From Rickettsiales bacterium (GTDB lineage: Bacteria; Pseudomonadota; Alphaproteobacteria; TMED127), in contig NZGH01000055.1 of NCBI GenBank assembly GCA_002690875.1, positions 1 to 20,802 of the forward strand: a stretch of DNA of 20,802 bases, given 5' to 3'. Positions 1-8,495 of the stretch are shown piece by piece (position 1 is the first letter of the stretch; the number at the start of each line of letters is the position of its first letter). The notes under the pieces were generated by a model, which saw only the letters and a list, made by a program, of their open reading frames with translations, was not told where the DNA came from and did not search any database. The position numbers and the translations under genes are program-made.

Positions 1-275
1 TAATAGCTATAAATGACAATAAAAACGTATTCAATCTTGTGTTAATGTCATGGTCAACATTGGCATGCTGTTTTGCTCCTTTATTAATAATTAACTCTTT
101 AAAACAAAAGGTATCAGAATTCCTATCACTAATGATGATGGTAATACCTTTAATAACCCTTTTACTATGGAGACATTATGGACTAAATGAATTTATTTAC
201 GAAGTGGCTCCAGGTATATTATCAGGAATACTAACTTTTTTCTTTTTCAAAGTTTTCATAAAAAAATATACTTAG
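1..275 (+). CDS. Sodium/solute symporter (SSF family, PutP-like), C-terminal fragment
   Basis: This is the 3' end of a gene that enters from the left; the frame is open from base 3 and stops at 273-275. The visible 91 or so residues hold two hydrophobic segments and end in a short Lys-rich tail. The pattern VFNLVLMSWSTLAC followed by FAPLL, then a hydrophobic stretch, WRHYGLNEFIYEVAPG and a final hydrophobic stretch matches the last two helices of sodium/proline-type symporters (PutP: 'LVSYAWAGFGAAFGP...YEIIPGF'). Such proteins use the inward sodium gradient to import proline or a similar small solute across the inner membrane. The substrate cannot be told from this end. It converges on the MFS gene with a gap of only 23 bases and no obvious terminator. 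Family call fairly firm; proline specificity is inference. Confidence 0.75.
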   Translation, partial: IAINDNKNVFNLVLMSWSTLACCFAPLLIINSLKQKVSEFLSLMMMVIPLITLLLWRHYGLNEFIYEVAPGILSGILTFFFFKVFIKKYT

Positions 276-298
276 AAATTTATTAGATCCTAAAAGTT

Positions 299-1534
299 TT
301 ATGAGGGGGGAGGTCGAGAAATTAGAAGTTGAGGTGTTAAAATTATAAAAATGATTGAGCAAATTAAAGAGTAAATAGCGAATATAATGAATTGAACTCT
401 CAATGTTATTCCAATGTCTAATAATATTCCTATTAGTGCTGGAGAGATTGCAGTAGAAAGTACAACCATAGAAAAACACAAAGATCTTATTGAACCAAGA
501 TATCCCATTCCATACAACTCAACCCATAGAGTACTAACTACGATAGATGCTGCTCCAGAAGATATACCAATTAAGATCATAAATATGGGTGCGTAATATG
601 TCTTGTCAGTGCTAGCTATTAGAAGTAGTCCCAAAGCCAAGGGTAACAAAAAAAATCGTAATAAATGAACTGTACTAAATCGATCTACAATCCAACCAGA
701 AAAAAATGTAGCTGCAACTACACTTAATGCAAAAAAGGGGTAGGAGGATGCTAACAGTGTAATAGACCAAAATTTTGTTTCAATTAAATGAATTTGATGA
801 AAAAAAACTCCAGTTACAATAAATGGAGAGGCAAGTAGTCCTGGTAAAATTTGGTAAAACCTTAAGTCTTTGAGAACTTGCGAACGATTCCAAGAAACAT
901 TCAAAACCTTTTTTGATTTTGGCAGGTTACTATTGGATAAACTGAGCTGTTGTGATTTTAGGTATCTTCCAAGCCAATAAACTAAGGGAAAAAAAATGAT
1001 TATTATACATACACCTATTCCCATCCAAATTTCACGCCAATTATAATGTAATAAGCAGAGAGTAACAAGGATGGGTAGCAGGGCTTCTCCGATGGGATGT
1101 CCCATTAACGCAATGCTCAGCCCTTGTCCTTTTTTCTTCGGAAACCAGCGAGCCATAGCAACTACTGCTATATGACTTATCATACTCTGACCAAACAGAC
1201 GAAGACCTAATAAAGATAAGAAAAGTATTATAAGTGTTTCAGCGTTTGATATAAGAAATGAAAATCCACTTAATACCCCCAGTGTTATTAATCCAAGAAC
1301 GGTCAAATTGTATTGGTCTGTTAGTTTCCCCATCCAAAAAAAAACTATTGCACTTGTAAGCGTTGCAGCTGAATAAAAAGTACCAAAAATTCCATGAGAC
1401 AAATTAAATTCGTTTCTTATTTCTCCTGAGAAAAGCGAAATAAAGTAAGTTTGACCAATACTTGAGCTAAATATTAATAATACACCGAGTGTAAGTTTTG
1501 GTTTAGCTGAAGGTAAAATTCGTTTTATATTCAT
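299..1534 (-). CDS. Major facilitator superfamily (MFS) permease
   Basis: A 411-residue inner-membrane transporter of the length usual for 12-helix MFS proteins. The N-terminal half carries the helix 2-3 loop motif (WMGKLTDQYN, a form of GxLxDrxg). It also has a helix 4-5 region, ARWFPKKKGQGLSIALMGHPIGEALLP, similar to bacterial organic-anion/unknown-substrate MFS carriers. A basic and polar central loop (about residues 192-225, with WNRSQVLKDLRFY) separates the halves, and the second half repeats the motif as SGWIVDRFS. The substrate is not recognised. It lies 57 bases downstream of the CobC/methyltransferase gene on the same strand and could be read from the same transcript. A link to cobalamin or to the methyltransferase product is only guilt by association. 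No clear Shine-Dalgarno precedes the ATG. Confidence 0.8.
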   Translation of the reverse strand: MNIKRILPSAKPKLTLGVLLIFSSSIGQTYFISLFSGEIRNEFNLSHGIFGTFYSAATLTSAIVFFWMGKLTDQYNLTVLGLITLGVLSGFSFLISNAETLIILFLSLLGLRLFGQSMISHIAVVAMARWFPKKKGQGLSIALMGHPIGEALLPILVTLCLLHYNWREIWMGIGVCIIIIFFPLVYWLGRYLKSQQLSLSNSNLPKSKKVLNVSWNRSQVLKDLRFYQILPGLLASPFIVTGVFFHQIHLIETKFWSITLLASSYPFFALSVVAATFFSGWIVDRFSTVHLLRFFLLPLALGLLLIASTDKTYYAPIFMILIGISSGAASIVVSTLWVELYGMGYLGSIRSLCFSMVVLSTAISPALIGILLDIGITLRVQFIIFAIYSLICSIIFIILTPQLLISRPPPS

Positions 1535-1591
1535 TAAGAAAATTTAATTCCGTATTCACGCCATAAATAAAAGACTCTTTATTCAAATGCA

Positions 1592-2812
1592 TTAGTCTTT
1601 CGATAAAAAAATCATCATTACTTCTTGCTTAAAACACCATTGTTTGTTTTTAATACAACTATCTAGATAGGCTCCAGTAGTCAAATTTTTTAACATGGAA
1701 TCAAGGTCAATTGTATCATCAAAGATGCAACGTTGTAAGTATCCCTCAACTTGTGAAGATGAATTTTCGGATATACTATTTTCGTAAGAGATTTTTTTAA
1801 CTCTATAGGAAACACCAATTTCATTCAGGGTTTTTAAAATTTGTTCAGCACTTATGTACGGTTCTCCATAGCCACCCTTAAAACCATTTAGATAATGCTT
1901 ATAAAAATTAATGTAGTGAGAGTTTTGAGATGCATGTGCTATAAAACCTGAACCAGCCATTCCATGTATAAAACGTTTTAAGGCATCCTTAAGTTCACCT
2001 TGAGGAACTGCATAAAGAGCATGCGTTGCCCAGACAATATCATAAGCTCCTTTATCACAGATAAATTCTTGCAATGTTGTTTCAAATTCAGAGTCAGCCT
2101 CTAGCGGTAACTCAAGAACTTTACGAGCTTCTTTAATGGAAAATGAAGATGGATCAAGAAGAGCGTATTTAACAGGTAATATTTTTGCATCTGCTAACTT
2201 TGAGTATTTAAGAAGTGCAGATGGAAATTTGCCTGAACCGCAAGCAACATCCAAAAGTTTCAGTCTACGTTTACCAACTTTAGTTTGGTTAATTTCTATC
2301 CATTTATTCCATTCAAACTTTTCTGCAAGATATTTGTAATCAATATAAGCAAGAGAATAAAAATTCTCCATTTCGTCTCTACTTTTACCTTCCAGTACAT
2401 TTAAATTTTTTAGCCAAATTCCAACTCTCTTAGATTGCTCTTTAAAGCTTTCTCCATTAGGAGGAGAAACATCAGGTGAAATAAATGAAAAATTGTGTTT
2501 TGTTTTACTTTTTTTTAAAACTTCCCAAACCTCAGAAATTTTTTTTCCTGACCAATCACCAAAATTTTGTTCAATTAATTTATTTTCGCGTACCATTTTA
2601 GAATAATTGACATACTTTGATAAAGCTTCTGCAGTTTGAATTGCTCTTTTTAAAGGACTAACATACCATACGCAATTATTTGGAATTAAGGTCGCTAACA
2701 TTTTAAGTTGGTTGTTTTTTATAATTGCATCAGGGTTATGCTTGGGAAAAAAACCCTTAATCTGTTTTACAGGCGCATGCCGAATTAAATATAATTTCGT
2801 TGGCTTAATCAA
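1592..2812 (-). CDS. CobC-like histidine phosphatase (truncated) fused to class I SAM methyltransferase
   Basis: 406 residues with two parts. Residues 1-144 are the front of an alpha-ribazole-phosphatase/phosphoglycerate-mutase-type enzyme: LYLIRHAPV (catalytic His11), SPLKRAIQTAEAL (phosphate-binding Arg), EQNFGDWSG and PPNGESF (acidic residue). The family then needs a V(A/S)HGG-IR motif with the second catalytic His; here the chain reaches LNVLEGKS and switches to a methyltransferase. Residues 148-406 are a class I SAM methyltransferase (LLDVACGSGKFP, acidic ALLDPS, then DIVWATHALYAVP) of a family I know from alphaproteobacteria without known substrate; its tail loosely recalls histamine N-methyltransferase. 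Met148 (ATG 2371-2369) could be the original methyltransferase start. The gene overlaps cobS by 4 bases (ATGA), the place where cobC normally sits. The phosphatase half is probably inactive; a deletion or assembly chimera is possible. Confidence 0.8.
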   Translation of the reverse strand: MIKPTKLYLIRHAPVKQIKGFFPKHNPDAIIKNNQLKMLATLIPNNCVWYVSPLKRAIQTAEALSKYVNYSKMVRENKLIEQNFGDWSGKKISEVWEVLKKSKTKHNFSFISPDVSPPNGESFKEQSKRVGIWLKNLNVLEGKSRDEMENFYSLAYIDYKYLAEKFEWNKWIEINQTKVGKRRLKLLDVACGSGKFPSALLKYSKLADAKILPVKYALLDPSSFSIKEARKVLELPLEADSEFETTLQEFICDKGAYDIVWATHALYAVPQGELKDALKRFIHGMAGSGFIAHASQNSHYINFYKHYLNGFKGGYGEPYISAEQILKTLNEIGVSYRVKKISYENSISENSSSQVEGYLQRCIFDDTIDLDSMLKNLTTGAYLDSCIKNKQWCFKQEVMMIFLSKD

Positions 2813-3594
2813 TTTACCATAACCGTGACAATTATAATTCCAAATAAAAATACTAGCTCAGCTAAAAACGCAATTGCTCCCAAAATATCCCCAGTTATTC
2901 CTCCTAGTGCTTTTTTAGACTTTGATCCTATTATAGAAATTATCAATGCCATCAATGTCACACCAAACAATATTCCATAAAAAGGGAAAATTACAGATGT
3001 GGGCATAGCCCAAATTAAAGTAGCTAAAAATAAATTTTTATAAGAAACTCTTCCAACAATACTTCCCATTTTAGTAAATCTTGAATTATTAAAAAAATTT
3101 CTCGAAAAAATGATTGCTAATTTACCAGAAGCAAATCCAACTGATAGTATAGATACTAACGAGTATCCGTATTCAACCAGAGTTAATAATAGTCCCAGTC
3201 TAGTTAGTAACCCCAAAATTAATGCAACGACTCCATATGTTCCTAGACGACTATCATGAATAATTTTATTAATTCTTTCGGGAGATCCTCCTGCCCCTAA
3301 ACCGTCTGCAGTATCAGCTAATCCGTCTTCATGAAATGCACCGGTCAAAATTACACTCAAAGTAATTGCAATTATACAAGATAAAAAATTTGATAATCCC
3401 AAGAAAATTAAAAAATCACCAAGCACTCCTGATAGGCCCCCTACAAGAAATCCTATAAGAGGAAAAGCCCAGGCAGCCTTTGTTAAGTCTGGAGCTTTAT
3501 CTGAAAAAAAAGACCACTTAACTGGTATTCGTGTAAAAAACATGACTGTTGCAAAAAAATCTATCACATATTTATTTTTTATCAGCACTCGCAT
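2809..3594 (-). CDS. cobS: Adenosylcobinamide-GDP ribazoletransferase (cobalamin synthase)
   Basis: A 261-residue polytopic inner-membrane enzyme (also called CobV) that joins adenosylcobinamide-GDP to alpha-ribazole or its phosphate, the last step of nucleotide-loop assembly of vitamin B12. The hallmark is GAFHEDGLADTADGLG at residues 85-100, whose His88, Glu89, Asp90, Asp94 and Asp97 are the family's metal/pyrophosphate-binding set. It is followed by the typical SPERINKIIHDSRLGTYGVVAL segment. The N-terminus FFTRIPV, about 20 residues in, is also typical. Length is normal (about 250). It starts 2 bases after cobT stops and overlaps the next gene by 4 bases, so the three are almost certainly translated from one message. 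No fault is seen in the reading frame. Confidence 0.95.
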   Translation of the reverse strand: MRVLIKNKYVIDFFATVMFFTRIPVKWSFFSDKAPDLTKAAWAFPLIGFLVGGLSGVLGDFLIFLGLSNFLSCIIAITLSVILTGAFHEDGLADTADGLGAGGSPERINKIIHDSRLGTYGVVALILGLLTRLGLLLTLVEYGYSLVSILSVGFASGKLAIIFSRNFFNNSRFTKMGSIVGRVSYKNLFLATLIWAMPTSVIFPFYGILFGVTLMALIISIIGSKSKKALGGITGDILGAIAFLAELVFLFGIIIVTVMVN

Positions 3595-3596
3595 AA

Positions 3597-4613
3597 TTAA
3601 ATTTTTTTGCTAACACCAGCTTGAGAAAATGTCGCCATTTTATTGTGAGTAACTAGAGCAGCTTTAATTATTAAAGCAGCAACAGCGCCACCACTTGCTT
3701 CTCCAAGTTTCATGTTCAAATCAAGTATAGGCTCCTTTTTTAATTTTAAAATAACACCTTTATGACCCGGTTCTGACGATAAATGAGAAATTAGACAATG
3801 TTCTAAGATATTCTTGTTAAAAATAGTTAGCGTAGCTGCAGAAGTAGTTGATATAAAACCATCTAATAATACAGGTATTCCTTTTACTCTTGCAGCAATC
3901 ACTGATCCTGCAATTGCAGCCATCTCTCTTCCACCGTAACAAGATAAAATTTCGATTACACTATCAAATTTTTTTCCGTGCAATTTTATTCCTTTTTTTA
4001 TAACAGAAATTTTGTTTTTAAGAATTTTTTCAGATATGCCGGTTCCTAATCCTGTCCAATTTTGAACAGAAGCATTAAAAAGAGCACAAGAAATAGCTGT
4101 TGCTGATGTAGTATTTGATATACCCATTTCACCGAGTATTAATAAGTCGCATTTTTTTGGAACTGAATTATATCCTAATTGCATTGCAGATAATGTTTCA
4201 CTAAGGCTCATTGCTTTTTCCTCCGAAAAATCTTTTGTAGGTTTTTCAAGATTTATTGGAATAACTGATAGTGCAATATTTGATAAATTACACAATTGAT
4301 TTATTGCAGCTCCACCATTCTTAAAATTTTTTACCATCTGTTCTGTTACTTTGGATGGATAAGCTGATACATTTCTTTTTGCTACGCCATGGTTTCCAAC
4401 AAAAACAAGGCACTGAAAATTATTCATTGTTGGCTTTTCTTTTCTTTGCCATCCTGCCATCCATATCGCATATTTTTCTAATTTACCCAAACTCCCTTTG
4501 GGTTTTGTAAGTCTATTTTGACGGTTTTTAGCTAAGTTAACATAATTCTTGTCAAATTGCTTGAATTGAACTTGACCATTAAGAAACTTTCTAATGATAA
4601 TTTTATCAATCAT
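3597..4613 (-). CDS. cobT: Nicotinate-nucleotide--dimethylbenzimidazole phosphoribosyltransferase
   Basis: 338 residues, the normal length. The enzyme activates the lower-ligand base of B12 by transferring phosphoribose from nicotinate mononucleotide, giving alpha-ribazole phosphate. Signatures in order: KPKGSLGKLE (38-47), FVGNHGVAKRNVSAYPSKVTEQM (from 71), NGGAAIN (99-105), LGEMGISNTTSATA (160-173), GGREMAAIAGSVIAAR (227-242), LLDGFISTTSAA (249-260), SSEPGHKG (279-286). GEASGGA contains Glu305, equivalent to the catalytic base Glu317 of the Salmonella enzyme. The protein ends in the customary TFSQAGVSKK. GNHGVA replaces the usual GDHGVA, a mild change. It is the first gene of the cobalamin block. 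A 158-base gap upstream has no B12-box-like sequence, so a cobalamin riboswitch is not supported. Confidence 0.95.
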   Translation of the reverse strand: MIDKIIIRKFLNGQVQFKQFDKNYVNLAKNRQNRLTKPKGSLGKLEKYAIWMAGWQRKEKPTMNNFQCLVFVGNHGVAKRNVSAYPSKVTEQMVKNFKNGGAAINQLCNLSNIALSVIPINLEKPTKDFSEEKAMSLSETLSAMQLGYNSVPKKCDLLILGEMGISNTTSATAISCALFNASVQNWTGLGTGISEKILKNKISVIKKGIKLHGKKFDSVIEILSCYGGREMAAIAGSVIAARVKGIPVLLDGFISTTSAATLTIFNKNILEHCLISHLSSEPGHKGVILKLKKEPILDLNMKLGEASGGAVAALIIKAALVTHNKMATFSQAGVSKKI

Positions 4614-4771
4614 ATTGAGAGTGTATTAATTATAATTTGTTTTTCAATTTATAAGCTTTCATAAATTTAATTATATGCAAATAATAATTTACTAAATAAA
4701 TTTATTGTTAAAGTGTTGTATTATAACATTTAATGTTATTTCTTAATATTTTATTAATCAAATGAATAGAT

Positions 4772-5170
4772 TTATGAAGGACTACAAATAGTATTAATTT
4801 TAATGTAATCTGCATTATCAAGTGACGGATAAATCCAATTAGCATCACTTAATTCATTCGTAATATTTCTCGTATATCGAAAGTCTCGACCTTTACCCAT
4901 ATTAGTTTTATATTCTATTATACTTAAAACTTTATATCTCATTTGATTACAGTCATACATTGAGTAATATTTTGTACTAAGACTTCCATTTTTTTGCTGC
5001 TCTTTATAATCTTTCAAACTCCAAATATATATAATTTCATTAATTTTTTTAACTGTGGCTAACTCAAAATACTCTGTGAAAACTTTATCTTCATGAACTT
5101 TTTCCCATTTTGAATAGCATGGGAAAGATATAAGAAAATACATAATGACTTGTAATACTACTTTCATCAT
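4772..5170 (-). CDS. Small secreted protein, surface-adhesin E (Adhesin_E) like
   Basis: A 132-residue protein with an N-terminal signal peptide (hydrophobic residues about 4-17, likely cleavage after the CYS/SKW region). The mature part follows the Adhesin_E-like layout: an initial W-x-K-V, a strand with tyrosine, a 'KK-x-x-x-I-x-x-W-x-L-x-DYK-x-Q' segment, YDCNQMRYKVLSIIEY, a short MGKG turn, and WIYPSLDNADYIKINTICS with a second cysteine. The two cysteines (YDC and TIC) probably form a disulphide, as expected for the fold. Proteins of this shape are common, mostly uncharacterised, periplasmic or surface proteins; the adhesin name comes from a Haemophilus relative and does not prove adhesion here. 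It is divergent from the M32 peptidase gene, with 106 bases between the starts. Confidence 0.6.
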   Translation of the reverse strand: MMKVVLQVIMYFLISFPCYSKWEKVHEDKVFTEYFELATVKKINEIIYIWSLKDYKEQQKNGSLSTKYYSMYDCNQMRYKVLSIIEYKTNMGKGRDFRYTRNITNELSDANWIYPSLDNADYIKINTICSPS

Positions 5171-5276
5171 AATTTAATAATAAATTACACATTGAACGAA
5201 TGTCTATATAGAATTAAACATAATTGTTCTTTTAATTATTGAATTTCATTAATTCTCATTTTATTTATTAACTAGC

Positions 5277-6755
5277 ATGTCATACAAAAACCTAAAAAAT
5301 CTTTTTGAAGAACAAAGTCTTATTAACGACATTAGTGGTTTTTTAAACTGGGATATGGCTACTTATATGCCAGAAAATTCGAGAAAACAAAGAATTAAAC
5401 AAATTACTAAATTGTATGACTACAGAAAAAATATTTTTAATGTAATAAAAAAAAACAATTTTTTTCAGCAAGTTAATGATCTTGAGTTAAATAAATTTGA
5501 TAAAATTAACTTTGAATTAATGAAAAACAAATTTGATTATTTTAACTCAATTTCGACTGATAAACTAAAAAAAAAAGCTGCACTGTCAATTGAATGTGAG
5601 GGCCTTTGGCGACAAGCTAGACAAAAGTCTAATTTTAACATAGTTAAAAAATCTTTTTCGAGGCTTGTAAAATTAATTAAAGAAGAATCGGAAATTTTAT
5701 CACAAATCAAAAATAAAGAAAAATATGATTGTTTACTTCTTAAATACGATAGATCTTTAGATTCAAAAAAACTATTTACAATATTTAATAGGGTTGAGAA
5801 ATTTATTAAAAAAAAACTCCCACTCATTAAAAAGAATCAAAAAAACATTGAGATTAAAGACTCTTTAAATGAGCAAGATCAATTTAAATTATCAAAGATC
5901 TTTATGAAACAACTAGGCTTTGATTTTTCTAGGGGAAGAATTGACAAAAGCTTACACCCATTTTGTGGGGGTGGAACACAAGATGTAAGAATTACAACTA
6001 GATTCAGTGAAGAAGATTCATTTTCATGTTTTGACGCTCTGATGCACGAGACAGGCCATGCTTTATATGAGCAGGGACTACCAAAAAAATGGGCCCATCA
6101 ACCAATTGGTTCTGCTGGAGGGATGTCTTTGCATGAAAGCCAGTCACTTTTTATAGAAATGCAAATAATAAAGTCTCTTCCAGTTAGTCAATTCATTCAA
6201 AAAACTTTAGAAGATAATATTGGTAAAGATCCTAATATTTGGAGTAGTGAAGTTATCTATAATATAAGAAATAATGCGGAACCAGGTTATATTAGAGTTG
6301 ATTCTGACGAAGTTCATTATCCTCTTCATATAATTCATAGGTTCAACATTGAATATAAAATCATAGAGGAAGATATAAATGTTGAAAATTTACCAGACCT
6401 TTGGAATGAAGAATTTTCAAAAATCCTAAGACTAGATGTAACTGATGACAAAATGGGTTGTTTGCAGGATATACACTGGTATGGAGGAGATTTTGGATAC
6501 TTCCCAACTTACAGTATTGGCGCATTTATTGCTGCACAATTAGCCTCCAAAGTTAGGGATGAGATTCTGAATTTTGATTTAAATTTAAAAAAAGGGAATT
6601 TTAAACCTATTACAGACTGGCTTAGAAAAAATGTCCACAATAAAGGAAATTTTTTTAAAATTGATGAATTATTAAAAGAATCAACAGGAGAAAAACTTAA
6701 TCTTAAATACTTCGAAAATCACATTGTTGATAGGTATGTTAAAAAGCAAATATAG
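5277..6755 (+). CDS. Carboxypeptidase Taq, M32 family metallocarboxypeptidase
   Basis: 492 residues, the usual M32 length (about 490-510). These cytoplasmic zinc enzymes remove C-terminal residues from peptides. The zinc motif HETGH is at residues 257-261 and the third ligand region GGMSLHESQS at 281-290 (Glu287). Before the zinc motif lies HPFCGGGTQDVRITTR (227-242), and after it IRVDSDEVHYPLHIIHRFNIE (339-359), both family signatures. The N-terminus with FLNWDMATYMP (22-32) is also typical, which supports the ATG chosen. No signal peptide is seen, in keeping with a role in digesting imported peptides alongside the M17 aminopeptidase and oligopeptide ABC transporter at the right end of the window. 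The middle of the protein is unusually Lys/Asn/Phe-rich, matching the low-GC genome. Confidence 0.93.
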   Translation: MSYKNLKNLFEEQSLINDISGFLNWDMATYMPENSRKQRIKQITKLYDYRKNIFNVIKKNNFFQQVNDLELNKFDKINFELMKNKFDYFNSISTDKLKKKAALSIECEGLWRQARQKSNFNIVKKSFSRLVKLIKEESEILSQIKNKEKYDCLLLKYDRSLDSKKLFTIFNRVEKFIKKKLPLIKKNQKNIEIKDSLNEQDQFKLSKIFMKQLGFDFSRGRIDKSLHPFCGGGTQDVRITTRFSEEDSFSCFDALMHETGHALYEQGLPKKWAHQPIGSAGGMSLHESQSLFIEMQIIKSLPVSQFIQKTLEDNIGKDPNIWSSEVIYNIRNNAEPGYIRVDSDEVHYPLHIIHRFNIEYKIIEEDINVENLPDLWNEEFSKILRLDVTDDKMGCLQDIHWYGGDFGYFPTYSIGAFIAAQLASKVRDEILNFDLNLKKGNFKPITDWLRKNVHNKGNFFKIDELLKESTGEKLNLKYFENHIVDRYVKKQI

Positions 6756-6954
6756 TGTTTATTTTATGTTGTAAAATAACCTTTTAATATCTTGAGAACA
6801 ATATCTAAATAAACCGTAAAATTTTTTAATAAGTCAATATTTATATTACTTCTTGGATTAAGTGTTAAAAGGTAATAGGCTTGACAAAACCATAAGTTTT
6901 TTTCTCTTTATAGAGTTTTAACAAGTAAACATTTAATTTTATCGAGCACCTTAC

Positions 6955-7992
6955 ATGACAAAAAAAGTAAAATTAGAACTTACTCTTGTTACAGAAGAAG
7001 ACACTATAATAGATGAATTTATGGTGAAAAGAATGTTAGGTCAATTAGGTGAAGTTGTATCCTTCAGTTTAAGTGACTTTAAAAAGAAGAGTGAAAGTTC
7101 TCAGTCTGAAGTTCAGAATCAAGAGACTGAAATAACCCATATTTCGGAATTTATTAACGACGCAAACAAAATTTATTTTGGCTCCTTATCTATAGATAAT
7201 AGAAAGGATGTGGCTCTAGCAATTTTACATATTGCCAACTTAGATAAACTAACAAGTGATCAACTTAAACAAAAATTTGCTGAAATGTTCACCGAAAAGT
7301 TTGAAATTGATCCTATTAAAGTTCAAAAAATGATGAATGATACGAAAAATGCCTCGCTCTTTGATGTAATTAAAACAAAGTTTTTAGAGGGAGACTTAGC
7401 CCAAATGATTATTTACATGTGGGAAAATATTCTTTCAAAGGGAGAGGAGGAAGATGATTTTGAAATTGAATTAGTAGAAAATCTAGCTGAAAAGTTTTCT
7501 ATTGAGTCACAAAATTTTAATGAAATAAAAAAAAATGGTTTAGAAAGAGCCAAAATTTCTAAAGGAATTCAATCTGTATTATCTGAAAAAACTGCTTACA
7601 ACAAACTTAAAGCTTTTGAAAAAGGTGTTTTGTTAGCTCTTATGTTGGCGGAATGTTCAAAAGTTGGAGGTAAAATTTCATCAGAAGAATCATCACAACT
7701 AAAAAAAATATTAAGTGAACAATTAAATATTTCAGCAAATCAAGCGACAGTAATACTAGAAAAAAAATTATCTGAGTCCGTATTAAAAAAAGTTGAACAG
7801 GTTGAGGTTTATAGAGAGAAATATGAGCTAGTCGAGTTTTTGTGGGAAAAAGTACTTTCAACAGAAGCTCAAGTTGATGAGGGTGGAATGGAATTAATCA
7901 GGAAAATGATCCGAAGATTGGATATTTCAGATATTGAATCAGAAGGTGCAAGAAAAGAAGCAGAGGAAAACCTCAGAGAACCCAGTGATTGA
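6955..7992 (+). CDS. Two-domain TerB-like protein
   Basis: A 345-residue, strongly helical and acidic protein without membrane segments or signal peptide. After a non-conserved N-terminus (about residues 1-80, with a Gln/Glu-rich linker), two TerB-like helical domains can be read, roughly residues 84-185 and 210-330. Each ends in a segment of the form 'YMWENILSKGEEEDDFE' (first) or 'FLWEKVLSTEAQVDEGGMELI' (second), the conserved W-x-x-[IV]-L...D-E pattern of this superfamily. Such domains are linked to stress and tellurite-resistance clusters, and in reduced marine genomes they usually stand alone with unknown function. Another TerB-like protein lies at 12069-12509. The 199 bases upstream contain a TTGACA-like hexamer but no well-placed -10. 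Domain call moderately sure; function unknown. Confidence 0.65.
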   Translation: MTKKVKLELTLVTEEDTIIDEFMVKRMLGQLGEVVSFSLSDFKKKSESSQSEVQNQETEITHISEFINDANKIYFGSLSIDNRKDVALAILHIANLDKLTSDQLKQKFAEMFTEKFEIDPIKVQKMMNDTKNASLFDVIKTKFLEGDLAQMIIYMWENILSKGEEEDDFEIELVENLAEKFSIESQNFNEIKKNGLERAKISKGIQSVLSEKTAYNKLKAFEKGVLLALMLAECSKVGGKISSEESSQLKKILSEQLNISANQATVILEKKLSESVLKKVEQVEVYREKYELVEFLWEKVLSTEAQVDEGGMELIRKMIRRLDISDIESEGARKEAEENLREPSD

Positions 7993-8079
7993 TAAGACAG
8001 TAAAAGTTATAATTTTTTTATTTTTTATTTAAAGCAATCTCATTGCATAAAAATTATCTATAATGTAATTTTGAACAAT

Positions 8080-8490
8080 ATGAATAAGAGTGAAAACACT
8101 TTCAAATATAGACAACTTTTAAGCTGTAAATGTTTGAGAATGCGAAAAGCCTCAAGAATTACAACACAATTATACGATAAAAAGTTAAAGCCTCTGAAAA
8201 TCAAGATAACTCAATTTTCTATTTTATCTTTATTAGCCTCAGGTGGTAATGAAACAGTTAATAGTCTTTCAGAAATTTTGTTAATGGATAGGACTACGTT
8301 AAGTAGAAGCCTGGATATATTGTATAAATATGAATTAGTTGAAAATTTGAAAAGTAATGACGCAAGAAAAAGAATGGTTAAACTTACTGCAAAGGGATTT
8401 GAAATCTTAGATCAGGCTATTCCACTTTGGAAAGAGGCAGAGGAAGAAATTTTTGATGAATCTAAAAAACATGGTTTTTCTGCTCTATAA
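8080..8490 (+). CDS. MarR-family winged-helix transcriptional regulator
   Basis: About 136 residues from the ATG at 8080; a TTG nine bases earlier is also open but the ATG is preferred. The protein begins with a helix containing CKCLRMRKASRITTQLYDKKLKPLKIKITQFSIL, a layout familiar from alphaproteobacterial MarR regulators. The winged-helix part follows: VNSLSEILLMDRTTLSRSLDILYKYELVENL (recognition helix DRTTLSRSLDIL), then the wing DARKRMVKLTAKG. Such dimers repress nearby or own promoters and release DNA on binding small phenolic or oxidised ligands. Here neither neighbour is an obvious target: the TerB gene is upstream on the same strand (about 87 bases) and SelO converges only 5 bases after the stop. 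The target is therefore unknown. Confidence 0.85.
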   Translation: MNKSENTFKYRQLLSCKCLRMRKASRITTQLYDKKLKPLKIKITQFSILSLLASGGNETVNSLSEILLMDRTTLSRSLDILYKYELVENLKSNDARKRMVKLTAKGFEILDQAIPLWKEAEEEIFDESKKHGFSAL

Positions 8491-8495
8491 CTATT

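Noticed and set aside
414..596. Short plus-strand open frame inside the MFS gene
   Set aside because: It lies wholly opposite a clear membrane-protein gene and its product resembles no family. It is a shadow.
4614..4771. Possible cobalamin riboswitch before cobT
   Set aside because: The 158-base leader is almost pure A/T, has no B12-box-like core and no GC-stable helices. A TATAAT-like hexamer on the minus strand (plus 4721-4726) is plausible but unsupported by a -35.
6881..6914. TTGACA with a TATAGA-like element before the two-domain TerB gene
   Set aside because: The spacer is about 21-22 bases, too long for a normal sigma-70 promoter, and A/T-rich DNA gives such matches by chance.
8071..8079. 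TTG at 8071 as start of the MarR gene
   Set aside because: The ATG at 8080 is three codons later, leaves the domain whole and needs no rare start.
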